Below are positions 1 to 8,672 of a stretch of DNA of 64,000 nt, piece after piece. The DNA comes from Pseudomonadota bacterium (GTDB lineage: Bacteria; Myxococcota_A; UBA796; UBA9615), in assembly GCA_024229515.1 (NCBI GenBank), contig JAAESI010000193.1, positions 44,436 to 108,435 of the forward strand, in the 5' to 3' direction. Position 1 is the stretch's first letter; every line of letters starts with the position of its first letter. The notes beneath the pieces were generated by a model. That model was not told the DNA's origin. It searched no databases and was given only the letters and a program-made list of their open reading frames with translations. The position numbers were made by a program, and so were the translations under genes.

Positions 1-663
1 GCCGTGGACGGTCTGGATGTAGCGGTTCGGCGGGCTGTCGTTGAGCTTGCGCCGCAGGTTCAGGATGTGGGTGTCGACCGTGCGCGTGGAGACGTCACTG
101 TCGTAGTTCCACACCTTCTCGAGCAGGACTTCGCGGCTGAGGACCTGGCCCCGGTGGGCGACCAGGAATCGGAGCAGCTCCATCTCCTTGGCGGACAGCT
201 TGGTGGGCTTGCCCTGAACCTGGAGGTCGTAGGTGGTGAAGTTCACCGAGATGCCGTCGAAGCTGTAGCTCTCCTCCTCCGGCTTGTCCTTCTCCGCGCG
301 GCGCAGCAGCGCCTTGATGCGGGCGAGGAGCTCCAGCAACGAGAAGGGCTTGGTGACGTAGTCGTCGCCGCCCACATCGAACCCGGTCAGCTTGTCGACC
401 TCTTCGCCCTTGGCGGTGAGGAACAGCACGGGGCCGCTGTAGTTGCCCGCGCGGAGCTGGCGGCAGACGTCGTAGCCGTGCATGCCCGGAAGCATGATGT
501 CCAGGACGATGAGGTCGGGGTTCTCGCTGAGCCCCAGCTGGAGCCCCTCGTCACCCGTCGCCGCCGCCACGATGTTGTAGCCCTGCATGTTCAGGTAGTC
601 CTGCAGGGACTCCCGGATCTGGGCCTCGTCTTCGACGATGAGAATCTTCTTCTTTGCAGTCAT
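1..663 (-). CDS. OmpR/PhoB-family response regulator (3' end outside window)
   Basis: DNA-binding response regulator, cytoplasmic partner of the kinase gene just upstream. From the ATG at 663 the receiver domain has acidic pocket E11-D12, phospho-acceptor D55 (LIVLDIMLPG), T83 and K105 (VTKPF). A winged-helix output domain follows, with the typical KEMELLRFLV and STRTVDTHILNLRRKL segments. About 221 codons are visible and the frame is open at position 1, so only the last few residues are missing. The ATG overlaps the kinase stop as ATGA, so the two are translationally coupled. The regulon cannot be told from the sequence. Confidence 0.95.
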   Translation of the reverse strand, partial: MTAKKKILIVEDEAQIRESLQDYLNMQGYNIVAAATGDEGLQLGLSENPDLIVLDIMLPGMHGYDVCRQLRAGNYSGPVLFLTAKGEEVDKLTGFDVGGDDYVTKPFSLLELLARIKALLRRAEKDKPEEESYSFDGISVNFTTYDLQVQGKPTKLSAKEMELLRFLVAHRGQVLSREVLLEKVWNYDSDVSTRTVDTHILNLRRKLNDSPPNRYIQTVHG

Positions 664-2777
664 CTCCGCCTCTTCTGATCGACCTCATCCAGCTGCCTGA
701 CGGGAAGCGCGAACTCGAACCGGCTCCCCTCGCCCAGACGCGACTTCACTACCACGCTGCCGCCATGCGCCGCCACGATGTGCTGCACGATACTGAGCCC
801 GAGGCCGGTTCCGCCAACCTCTCGGGTCATGTGATCGCCGCCTCGGTAGAACTTCTCGAACAGGTGCGGCACTTCCTTCGGATCGATGCCGGGACCGTGA
901 TCCTGGACTGACAGGACGATGCGCTCGTCCTCCATCCGCACGCCCATTTCGATCCTCTTGTCGTCCAGGCTGTACTTCACCGCGTTACTCATCAGGTTGA
1001 TCAATGCCTGGATGATCGCGTCGCGGTCGAAGGCTGTCGGGGGGAGGCCCTCGGCCACCGTGGTGGTGAGGGTGAACCCTTCCTTGCGCACGTAGTCGCC
1101 GGTGATCTTCTCCACCTCGTAGACCGCGTCGCCGATGTCGCCCATGCCGATCTGGAACTTCTTGCGCCCTTCTTCGATGCGGGCGAAGTCGAGCACGTTG
1201 TTGATCAGGCGGGTGAGCCGCTCGGCTTCGCTGACGATGTTGCGGTGGTACTCGGCCTGCTTGTCGCCGCTGGGCACGGCCCCGAGGGCGAGCATCTCCG
1301 CCATGATCCGGATGGTCGTCAGGGGGGTCCGCAGCTCGTGGCTGACCGAGCTGACGAAGTCGCTCTTGAGGCGCGCGATCTCGACCTCGCGGGCGACGGC
1401 GCGGCCGATGACCACGATGCCGACGAGGATGATCACCAGCAGCGCGAAGATCATCCCCAGCCGCACGTAGCGGGCCTGGGCGCGGGCGCGGCCGAACACC
1501 GCTTCCCCGCGGGTCACCGCCAGCGAGTAGCCGGGGAGCCACGGCTCCAGTGACTGCACCACCTTGAAGCCGGGGCTCGGGGGGGCTGACTCGTCCGGGC
1601 GGCCGCTGACGAGCTCGGTGGCGAACTCCGGGTTGGCGCGGGCGAGCGTGGTGATCGACGCCTCCAGCTCCGCCTTGACCCCGCGATCGTCGAGCACGGC
1701 GATGATCTGCCGGCCCTTGCCGCCCTGGCTCCACCACCGGTCGGCGACCAGCAGCGTGCGGTCGGCCGAGGGGAGCGACTGCAACGAGAAGGTGGCGCGT
1801 CGGCGCTCGAGCTGGCGGGCGTCCGCGGCGATGGCGGGCAAGGCGGCGAGCACCGCGGCCTGATCCGATTGCTGGGTGATCCGGGCATCGAGGCGGCGGC
1901 GCACGGCGCGCAGATCCGGCCCCTCCCCGCGCACGAGGCGGATGAGCCCGTCGCCGTCCAGCTGCCCCAGGATGCGGTAGGCCAGCGCGGTCTCCCCGTA
2001 GCCGCCGAACGTCCACGAGCCGCGTAGGAGCACGTCCAGCAGTTCGACGAGGCGGTCGGCCGCGTCGGTCTCCCGCCCCATGGCGCTCAGGGCCACCGAC
2101 GTCTGGTAGGTGGCGAGCAGGTCGATGGGGAAGTCGTTCAGATCGAGATCGCCGGCGTGGGCCGTGGCCGCCTCTTCCCACTCGTGCAGGGCCTCGGCGG
2201 GCCTCCCCGCTTTGAGCAGGCTGCGGGCCCGGGCGAGCCGGGCGATCCCGCGGCCGCGCTGGCCCGGGATGAGCCGCAGGGCGCTTCCGTAGGCGGCGAC
2301 GGCGGCGTCGTAGTCCTCCCGTAGGAACTCGGCTTCTTCGCCCGAGCGCAGCAGGGGGCCGAGGTAGGCGCGGTCGCCGGAGCGGCGGGTCGACGACGTG
2401 CGCGTGGTCGCCGCGCGTCGGGGGAATCGCAGCTCTCCGGCGCCGTCCAGGACGAGCACGTCGGCGACGCGGGACTCGGCCCCCCGGAGGCTCTCGGCGG
2501 CGCTGCCGGGGTCGCTGATCCAGGCGCCGCCCGAGGCGACGGCGGTGGCATCCAGGTCGCCCAGGAGCGTCTCCATGCGCTCGCCGAGGTCCCGGTGGAG
2601 CACGGCCGCCATCTCCTTGGCCCGCTCGCGCAGGGTCGCTTCGTAGAGCGTCTCTTCCTGGAGCACCGCCTGGACGCCGTACCAGGCCAGCACGATGCCG
2701 GGGATGACCACGGAGACCACGAGCATGCCGACCAGGCGGTTGCTGATGGAGCTTCGGCTCAGGAATCGGCGGACCAC
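660..2777 (-). CDS. Membrane sensor histidine kinase with long TPR-like sensor region
   Basis: Sensor kinase of 705 aa paired with the downstream regulator. TM1 spans about residues 14-35 and TM2 about 438-460. Between them lies a sensor region of roughly 400 residues. Residues 145-275 of it are Ala/Leu-rich helices that look like degenerate tetratricopeptide repeats, unusual for this position. The core follows: HisKA box SSVSHELRTPL with H480, N-box NLMSNAVKYS (594-603), G1 DHGPGID (626-632) and G2 GTGLGLSI (656-663). All catalytic boxes are intact, so it should be active. The ligand is unknown. It is divergently arranged with the rhomboid gene, 36 bp away. Confidence 0.93.
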   Translation of the reverse strand: MVRRFLSRSSISNRLVGMLVVSVVIPGIVLAWYGVQAVLQEETLYEATLRERAKEMAAVLHRDLGERMETLLGDLDATAVASGGAWISDPGSAAESLRGAESRVADVLVLDGAGELRFPRRAATTRTSSTRRSGDRAYLGPLLRSGEEAEFLREDYDAAVAAYGSALRLIPGQRGRGIARLARARSLLKAGRPAEALHEWEEAATAHAGDLDLNDFPIDLLATYQTSVALSAMGRETDAADRLVELLDVLLRGSWTFGGYGETALAYRILGQLDGDGLIRLVRGEGPDLRAVRRRLDARITQQSDQAAVLAALPAIAADARQLERRRATFSLQSLPSADRTLLVADRWWSQGGKGRQIIAVLDDRGVKAELEASITTLARANPEFATELVSGRPDESAPPSPGFKVVQSLEPWLPGYSLAVTRGEAVFGRARAQARYVRLGMIFALLVIILVGIVVIGRAVAREVEIARLKSDFVSSVSHELRTPLTTIRIMAEMLALGAVPSGDKQAEYHRNIVSEAERLTRLINNVLDFARIEEGRKKFQIGMGDIGDAVYEVEKITGDYVRKEGFTLTTTVAEGLPPTAFDRDAIIQALINLMSNAVKYSLDDKRIEMGVRMEDERIVLSVQDHGPGIDPKEVPHLFEKFYRGGDHMTREVGGTGLGLSIVQHIVAAHGGSVVVKSRLGEGSRFEFALPVRQLDEVDQKRRR

Positions 2778-2813
2778 GGACCGGCGGAGTGTACATCGGG
2801 AAGGGGAGGTCTA

Positions 2814-4298
2814 TTGTTCCGGTCCTTGGCGCACAAGCACCCCGACGACGACCGCCCCAAGCGGCTCGTCCACCACACCCCCCTGAAGCGGTGGAGCCCG
2901 ATCACGCGGGAGGAGCGCAAGGAGACGCGGGCGTTCGTGGATCGGTTGGTGGCATTCCCCCACCTGACCGTGGGTACCTCGGTGTTCCTGGCGTGGGGGT
3001 ACCTGGTGCAGCTGGTGCTGGGGTGGCCGATCAGCTTCCTGCTGCCCCCGTCGGCGGGCGGCTCGTACCTGGCGACGGAGATCCTGGGCGAACGGCTGGG
3101 CTGGTTGGACGCGGACCTCGTGATGGCGGGGGAGGGGTGGCGGCTGCTGAGCTGCACGATGCTCCACGGCTCGCTCCTGCACGTCGCCGGCAACGCCCTC
3201 GTCCTCTACTTCCTCGGCCGCATCGTCGAGAACCTCTACGGCCGCGCAGCCTTCCTCGTCACCTACGTGGGCGCGGGTGCGGCGGGGGCGGCGCTGTCGA
3301 TCTCGACCGGCATCGAGCACTCGATCGGGGCCAGCGGCGCGATCCTGGGGATGCTCGGCGTCACCTTCGTGCTCGGCCTGAAGCACAAGGACGCGATCCC
3401 CAAGCCGCTGCGTGACTACTTCCGCACCGACATGTGGGTGTTCGTGTTCCTCGTCGGGCTGCTCTCGCTGCTTCCGTTTGTCGACTGGGCCGGCCACCTC
3501 GGCGGCTTCCTGTTCGGCGTGCTGATCGGCGCAGTGTGGCCTCCGCGGGCGATCGTCGGACGGCCGAATCCCCAGGCGGCGCAGATTCAGATGGCCGCCG
3601 CTGGCGCTGCCCTGGGCGTCTTCCTGTTCGCCGCCGCCGTGGTCGGGTCGCGCATCCCCACCGTCCAGGACTACCTCCCCAACGAAGACCTGCACGCCAT
3701 GTACGCGGCCATCGACCGGGATGACCCCGAAGCGGTCAAGCGGATCGCGGACCGGCTGGAGGATAAGTTCGAAGGCAAGCCCGAGCTGCAGCACGCCCTG
3801 GGGCAGGTCTTCAGCTCGGTCGGCGACTACGACCGCAGCCTCGCCTGCTACCGCGCCTTCGAGAACCTCGCGGGCGACGCGATCGCGAACGACACCTGGG
3901 AGAACGACGTCGCCTGGGTGCTGTTCGTCGGGTGGCCGGACGACCGCACGAAGGTGCGCGAGGGCATGCGCCGGGTCCGCAAGGCGTTGCGGGAAGAGCC
4001 CGACGACCCCGCGATGCTCAACACCCTGTCCTACGGGCAGGTGCTGTCCGGCAAGGCCAAGGAGGGCGAGGAGCTGTCGGCGGAGTTGATGGGCAACAAG
4101 ATCCTCGCGCAGGACCGCCAGGTCGACGTCTACATCCACATCCTCACCCTGCTGGCGCTGGATCGCGGGGACGAGGCGCTGGAGGAGTGGAACGAGTACG
4201 CCCCCGACTTCCCCGCGGGCGAGGTGATTCGGTACGGTGACATCGCGAGGATCAAGGACCGCGCGGAGGCCGAGCTGAGGGCGGCCGAGCTGCTCTAG
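2814..4298 (+). CDS. Rhomboid-family intramembrane serine protease with C-terminal helical repeats
   Basis: Intramembrane protease, about 494 aa from the TTG at 2814. I chose this start because GGAGG lies 4 nt upstream, and because an earlier start would run into the divergent kinase gene. The rhomboid core has the H123-xxx-N127 oxyanion motif in HVAGNALV, catalytic S174 in IGASGA, and H228 in WAGHLGG, so the Ser-His dyad is complete. After the last helix (to about residue 240) and another hydrophobic stretch near 260-280, the C-terminal 200 residues are TPR-like helices (DYDRSLACYRAFENL and similar). These suggest a substrate- or partner-binding tail. No substrate is evident. Confidence 0.88.
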   Translation: MFRSLAHKHPDDDRPKRLVHHTPLKRWSPITREERKETRAFVDRLVAFPHLTVGTSVFLAWGYLVQLVLGWPISFLLPPSAGGSYLATEILGERLGWLDADLVMAGEGWRLLSCTMLHGSLLHVAGNALVLYFLGRIVENLYGRAAFLVTYVGAGAAGAALSISTGIEHSIGASGAILGMLGVTFVLGLKHKDAIPKPLRDYFRTDMWVFVFLVGLLSLLPFVDWAGHLGGFLFGVLIGAVWPPRAIVGRPNPQAAQIQMAAAGAALGVFLFAAAVVGSRIPTVQDYLPNEDLHAMYAAIDRDDPEAVKRIADRLEDKFEGKPELQHALGQVFSSVGDYDRSLACYRAFENLAGDAIANDTWENDVAWVLFVGWPDDRTKVREGMRRVRKALREEPDDPAMLNTLSYGQVLSGKAKEGEELSAELMGNKILAQDRQVDVYIHILTLLALDRGDEALEEWNEYAPDFPAGEVIRYGDIARIKDRAEAELRAAELL

Positions 4299-4340
4299 CC
4301 CCTCCGAAGCAGTCTTCGGGACTCCAAATACAAATACTCC

Positions 4341-4372
4341 GTATGTTCTCATACAAACCATGGGCTATGGTT
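4341..4372 (+). promoter_or_regulatory. Two adjacent inverted repeats in an AT-rich leader
   Basis: Just before the kinase-like gene the sequence becomes locally AT-rich. It contains GTATG-TTCT-CATAC (4341-4354) followed by AACCAT-GGGCT-ATGGTT (4356-4372). The heptamer ATACAAA is also directly repeated at 4328 and 4351. Such paired dyads in front of a start codon look like an operator or a promoter with a regulator site. No binding protein can be named. Confidence 0.45.
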
Positions 4373-4377
4373 GGCAC

Positions 4378-6344
4378 ATGGGACTCGCGGATTACGAGAT
4401 CGTCGGCACCATCGGGCGCGATTCAGACGGCCTGCTGCTGGCCTGGCGTGATGCTCCCATCGCCGTACGCGGCCTCTACGCGCTCCACGTCGTGGAACCC
4501 AGCCAGGCCACCGATCGGCACTTCCCCCGCCGCCTCGTAGGCGAAGCCGCCTGCGGAGGACGCGCCGACCACGAAGGGCTGGTCCGGGTCCATGAAGTGG
4601 TGGTCGACGACGAGCTCGCCGCGGTGGTCACCGACTACGTCGACGGCCACTCCGTCGACGAGGTGCTGGACCGCCACGCCGCCTCGGGCGAGGCGATCGC
4701 CACCGAAGCGGTGCTGGAGTTGGTGGCGCACGTGCTGGATGCGACCCACCACGTGCACTCGCTGGACGGTCAGGGTCCTCAGCACCACGGCCGGATCACG
4801 CTCGCGAAGGTGATGTTGACCGCCGACGGCGGGGTCAAGCTGCTGGGCGTGGGCATCGCCCCGGACCGGGCCGAGCGGCGCTCCCGCGAGCGGCTGGGCG
4901 CCGCCGTCGACCAGTACGCGATCGGGCTGGTCTTCCTGGATCTGCAGCTGGGCCGACGGGTGTCCTGGGACGAATCCCTGCACCCCACCAAGGGCAAGTG
5001 GCCGCGCACCCTCGAGGAGGGGCTGCGCGAGCTGAGCCTCAAGGACCCGTGCCTGCCCGTGCTGCTGCGCATGCTCGCCCCGCTGCCGGAGGACCGCTAC
5101 CCGACCTGCGCGGCCGCGGCCCTGGAGCTGCGGCGGGTGCGCGCCGGCTTCCCCGAGGGGGCTGCGCAGCCGGGCTTCGCCGCGTACGAGGTGGAGGCGC
5201 TGCGCAACGACGATTGCGACACGACGCAGCTGGAGGACGAGGACCTCGCCTCGGAGTGGTCGGTGCAGGCCGCGCCCGAGCCGTGGGAGGTGCTGGAGCC
5301 GCTCACCCAAGACCGTGACCGTGCCGTTCGCCAACGCGTTCACGCCGAGGGCCTCCAACTGGCCGCGGGAGACCTCGACCCTCGAGGTCGTGAACATCGC
5401 GCCGGTGCCGACGGTCGTGGAGACGCTGCCCGCGCCGCCGTCCGAGGCCGTGACGCTGCCTCCCCCGTCCGACGGCTTCGAGCCCTACGTGGCCGGCCCC
5501 GAGCCGGACGCGACCATGCCCCCCGCGGACGCGCAGGTGACGCTGCCGCCCCCGCCGAAGGTCGTGCCCCCGCGCCGTCGTCGGCGCCGTTGGCCCAAGA
5601 CCGTCGGCATGGACAACGCCGGGTATGGCTCGGACCCCGTTGTGCAGTACCAACTGGCCGAAGAGATGCCGGAGGACAGCGGGGGCGTCGAGATCGACCT
5701 CAACCTCGGCAGCGCCTCGACGAACCTCGCCCTCCAGCCGCGGCTCTACACCGACAGCACGCCCGCGGCGCTGGTTCCGCCGCCCGAGCCGGCGCCGGCT
5801 CCGGCCGAGCCCGCCGCCTCGCTTTGGCTGCAGGCGAGCGAGACCGCGATCATGGACCGGCCCGCGCCCGCGCCGTCCGCCCACGGTCCCGCCCCCATGA
5901 CTCCACCGCTGTCAGCCGCCGAACAGACGCTCCCGCCGGGCCGTCCGAGGCGCCCCGTCCGCTCTCGGCCGGGCCGGAAGCGGACGGCGAAGTCCAAGAC
6001 CGGCCGACGGTCGCGCGGCGGCAGGTCCCGGTCGCGGTGGACGCGGGGCTCCGGTTGGGTCGTGCGTCAGCCCGAGGGACGACGGGGTCCGCGCCGGCCC
6101 GCGGATGCCGAGACCACCAGCAGCGGGCTGATGCGCCGCTGGGGTGTCAACGAGTGGCTCGATCGCAGCAACGTGCTCAAGGGACTGGCGATCGGGCTCG
6201 CCGTGCTCGTGCTGATGTTCACCTTCAAGATGTTCAAGCGGGCCTGGGCGGCTCGCTCCCGCCGCGGAGCGAGCCGCCCAGGAGGCCGCGGGTGATGTGC
6301 ACCCCGACCTGCTGCCCGACAGCAACCCGAATCGGATCGACTGA
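4378..6344 (+). pseudogene. Protein-kinase-like (pseudokinase) membrane protein, two frameshifts
   Basis: From the ATG at 4378 (an in-frame ATG at 4360 lies inside a palindrome) the product has a Ser/Thr-kinase-like C-lobe. DQYAIGLVFLDLQLGRRV (178 onward) matches the usual DvYaLGvvLyeLltG segment. The catalytic sites are gone: the HRD loop reads HHGRIT (136-141), DFG reads LGV (156-158), and no N-lobe lysine motif is visible. Near 5308 the frame shifts by +1 in a C run into a Pro-rich, then Arg-rich, region ending in a membrane helix (GLAIGLAVLVLMFTFKMF). Near 6265 another +1 leads to a tail ending LLPDSNPNRID with TGA at 6342-6344. It is either a decayed gene or one carrying two sequence errors. 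If intact it would be a membrane-anchored, catalytically dead kinase relative. Confidence 0.6.
6245..6280. repeat. Perfect 15-bp inverted repeat inside the pseudokinase gene
   Basis: Arms 6245-6259 and 6266-6280 are exact reverse complements separated by a 6-nt loop, giving a very stable GC-rich hairpin. It coincides with the second apparent frameshift, so it may be a polymerase-slippage or base-calling hotspot rather than a functional element. Confidence 0.7.
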
Positions 6345-6352
6345 GGCGGCTC

Positions 6353-7042
6353 TTACAGGCCGTCGGGCTCGGGGGGCATCGTGGGGTCCATGGGTACCTG
6401 CTTCGCCGGAGCGGTGCTCCCCCGTTCGACGAGCCCGGGGACCCGCACGCCGGACGCGGTGAAGCGCTCGACGTACTTGCCCAGCATGTCCACCTCGATG
6501 TTGACGCTGGCGCCGGGGCCCTTGGTCTGCAGCGTGGTCTGCAGCTGCGTGTGCGGTACGATCATCACCTCCACCGAGGAGGCGGCGTCGTTGACCCGGT
6601 TGATCGTCAGGGAGATCCCGTCGACGGCGATCGATCCCTTGGAGATGACGTAGCGCATCAGCCCGCGGGGGAGCGCGAAGTGCACGCGAATGCCTTCGCC
6701 GCTGGGTTCCCGGGCTGCCACCGAGCCGACCCCGTCGACGTGACCGGTGACGAAGTGCCCGCCGAGGCGGTCGCCCACCTTCAGCGCCCGCTCGAGGTTC
6801 ACCACCGAGCCGCGCTTGAGCGAGCCGAGGGTCGTCAGGTCCACCGACTCGCTGCTGACCTCGACCTGGAACTTGCTGTCCTGGAAATCGATGACGGTCA
6901 GGCATGCACCGTCGATGGCGATGCTCTCGCCGAGCTCGTAGTCGTGGACGTCCCAGCCGCCGGAGATGGTCAGCGCGCGCCCCTTGGGCACCTTGCGTGA
7001 CGTCATCACCTTGCCGGTCGCAGTGATGATTCCCGTGAACAT
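6353..7042 (-). CDS. ribE: Riboflavin synthase (alpha subunit)
   Basis: Catalyses dismutation of two 6,7-dimethyl-8-ribityllumazines to riboflavin in the cytoplasm. From the ATG at 7042 the protein is 229 aa and starts MFTGIITATG, the family signature. It has two lumazine-binding repeats, and GGHFVTGHVDGVG (94-106) is in the first. The start overlaps the ribD stop as TGATG, so the two are co-translated. It is the last gene of the long minus-strand run. The usual following genes ribBA and ribH are absent here and must lie elsewhere. An in-frame upstream GTG is ignored because it falls inside ribD and lacks homology. Confidence 0.96.
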   Translation of the reverse strand: MFTGIITATGKVMTSRKVPKGRALTISGGWDVHDYELGESIAIDGACLTVIDFQDSKFQVEVSSESVDLTTLGSLKRGSVVNLERALKVGDRLGGHFVTGHVDGVGSVAAREPSGEGIRVHFALPRGLMRYVISKGSIAVDGISLTINRVNDAASSVEVMIVPHTQLQTTLQTKGPGASVNIEVDMLGKYVERFTASGVRVPGLVERGSTAPAKQVPMDPTMPPEPDGL

Positions 7043-8205
7043 CAGGTCGCTTCCCCCGAACCGTATCGCTCCGTCCACCAGGGCCCCGCGGGTCCGTCCG
7101 CGGTCCGGGTCTCCAGCACGATGTCATCGCCCAGACGGGTCACCGAGAACGGTGCCAGCACCGAGGCGTCTCCAGCCTCGCCCACTCCCGCGCCAAGCGC
7201 CAGAGGAACCGCGTCGCGGCCGCCGAACACCTTCGGGGCGACGTAGACGAGCCAGCGGTCGACGACCCGGGCGTCCAGCAGGGCGCCGTGCAGCGTGGCG
7301 CCACCTTCGACGAACAGGGTCGCGATCTGACGATCGGCGAGCGCCCCCAGGGCGGCGGTCAGATCGACCTGAGAGCCGGCCCCCGCTTCGATCAGCTCGG
7401 CGCCCGCGGTTCGCAGGGCGTCGGCGCGGTCCGAGGCCAGCCCCTCGGCCGTCGTGAGGATCCAGATCGGGCCTCCGTCGGTGGAGAACAGCCGAGCGTC
7501 GGCGGGGGTCCGAAGCTGCGAGTCGAGGACCACCCGGACCGGGTCGGGGAGGCCTTCGCGCCGTCCTTCGGAGAGCCGCACGTTCAGCCGGGGATCGTCC
7601 GCGAGCACGGTGCCGACGCCCACCGCGACCGCCTGGTGGAGCGCGCGCTGGTGCCGGGCGTGATCCCGCGCTCCGTCCCCGGTGATCCACTTGCTGCTGC
7701 CGGTGCGCGTCGCGGTGCGTCCGTCCAGCGTGACCGCGGCCTTGAGCGTGATGAACGGCCGGTGCTCCGTCATGGCGACGATGTGAGCCTCGTTCAGCGC
7801 CCGGGCGGCGTCCTCGTGCAGCCCCACCTCCACCGTCAGGCCGGCCTCGCGGAGCTTGGCGATGCCCTTGCCGGCGACGTGGGGGCTGGGGTCGACGGTG
7901 CCGACGACCACCCGCTCGACCCCGCTGCGCAGGATCGCGTCGGTGCAGGGCGGCGTGCGACCCCAGTGGCAGCACGGCTCGAGGTTCACGTAGACGGTGG
8001 CGCCCTCGGCGCGGAAGTCGATGCGTCCGAGGGCGTCGGCCTCGGCGTGGTCCTGCCCTGCGGGCTGGGTCCGGCCTTCGGCGAGCACGCGTCCGTCGCG
8101 CACCACGACGCAGCCGACCATCGGGTTTGGCCACGTTCGTCCTCGCGCGCTGGAGGCGAGCTCCAGGGCCCGCAGCATCGCCGCGCTGTCGGAGGCGACC
8201 TCCAT
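7042..8205 (-). CDS. ribD: Bifunctional pyrimidine deaminase/reductase RibD
   Basis: Carries out deamination and ribosyl reduction in riboflavin synthesis. It is 387 aa from the ATG at 8205, which overlaps the nrdR stop as TGATG. The N-terminal deaminase domain has the zinc and catalytic residues H53-A-E55 and C78/C87 (PCCHWGRTPPC). The C-terminal reductase domain contains SSKWITGDGAR and LFVEGGATLHGALL. Both domains look complete. The glyA-nrdR-ribD-ribE order is widely conserved in bacteria. Confidence 0.96.
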   Translation of the reverse strand: MEVASDSAAMLRALELASSARGRTWPNPMVGCVVVRDGRVLAEGRTQPAGQDHAEADALGRIDFRAEGATVYVNLEPCCHWGRTPPCTDAILRSGVERVVVGTVDPSPHVAGKGIAKLREAGLTVEVGLHEDAARALNEAHIVAMTEHRPFITLKAAVTLDGRTATRTGSSKWITGDGARDHARHQRALHQAVAVGVGTVLADDPRLNVRLSEGRREGLPDPVRVVLDSQLRTPADARLFSTDGGPIWILTTAEGLASDRADALRTAGAELIEAGAGSQVDLTAALGALADRQIATLFVEGGATLHGALLDARVVDRWLVYVAPKVFGGRDAVPLALGAGVGEAGDASVLAPFSVTRLGDDIVLETRTADGPAGPWWTERYGSGEAT

Positions 8206-8669
8206 CAGTCGGCGTCCGGCTTCACCAGGATGCTCGCGGCCAGTTCCGTGAAGTCGGCCAGCGACTCGAACCGGCGGTACACGCTGGCGAACCGGGCGAA
8301 GCTGATCTCGTCCACATCGCGGAGCTCTTCCAGCAGCTGCAGCCCGATCGCTTCGCTGGTCACTTCGCCTTCGGGCGCGGCCTCGACCTTGGCGCTGACG
8401 CGCTCTTCGATGCGGGCGATGGCGTCGGCGCTGACGGGGCGCTTGCGGCAGGCGGTGCGCAGCGAGCGGCGGATCTTGTCGCGGTCGAACGGCTCGTGCC
8501 GCCCATCGCGCTTGACCACCATCTTGGCGCCGCCCTCCATCCGCTCGTACGTGGTGAAGCGGTGGGTGCACTTCTCACACTCGCGGCGGCGGCGGATCTC
8601 CATGCCGTCCAGCCCTGGACGTGAGTCCACGACCTTGCTGCCCTCGTGCCCGCAGGCGGGGCAGCGCAT
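8205..8669 (-). CDS. nrdR: Transcriptional repressor NrdR
   Basis: Zinc-ribbon/ATP-cone repressor of ribonucleotide reductase genes. It is 154 aa, the usual length. The N-terminal zinc ribbon has C3/C6 and C31/C34. The ATP-cone follows from VVKRDGRHEPFDRDKIRRSL, where (d)ATP binding tunes DNA binding. It lies 3 nt after glyA... the glyA stop is downstream on the plus map (8673), so on the minus strand glyA is read first, then nrdR, in one transcript. No NrdR boxes were searched for, and no nrd gene is in the window. Confidence 0.96.
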   Translation of the reverse strand: MRCPACGHEGSKVVDSRPGLDGMEIRRRRECEKCTHRFTTYERMEGGAKMVVKRDGRHEPFDRDKIRRSLRTACRKRPVSADAIARIEERVSAKVEAAPEGEVTSEAIGLQLLEELRDVDEISFARFASVYRRFESLADFTELAASILVKPDAD

Positions 8670-8672
8670 CGA

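Noticed and set aside
2811..4361. 516-codon open frame on the minus strand opposite the rhomboid gene
   Set aside because: High third-position GC leaves opposite frames open. It is His/Arg/Gln-rich and lacks any family motif, while the plus-strand rhomboid has a complete active site.
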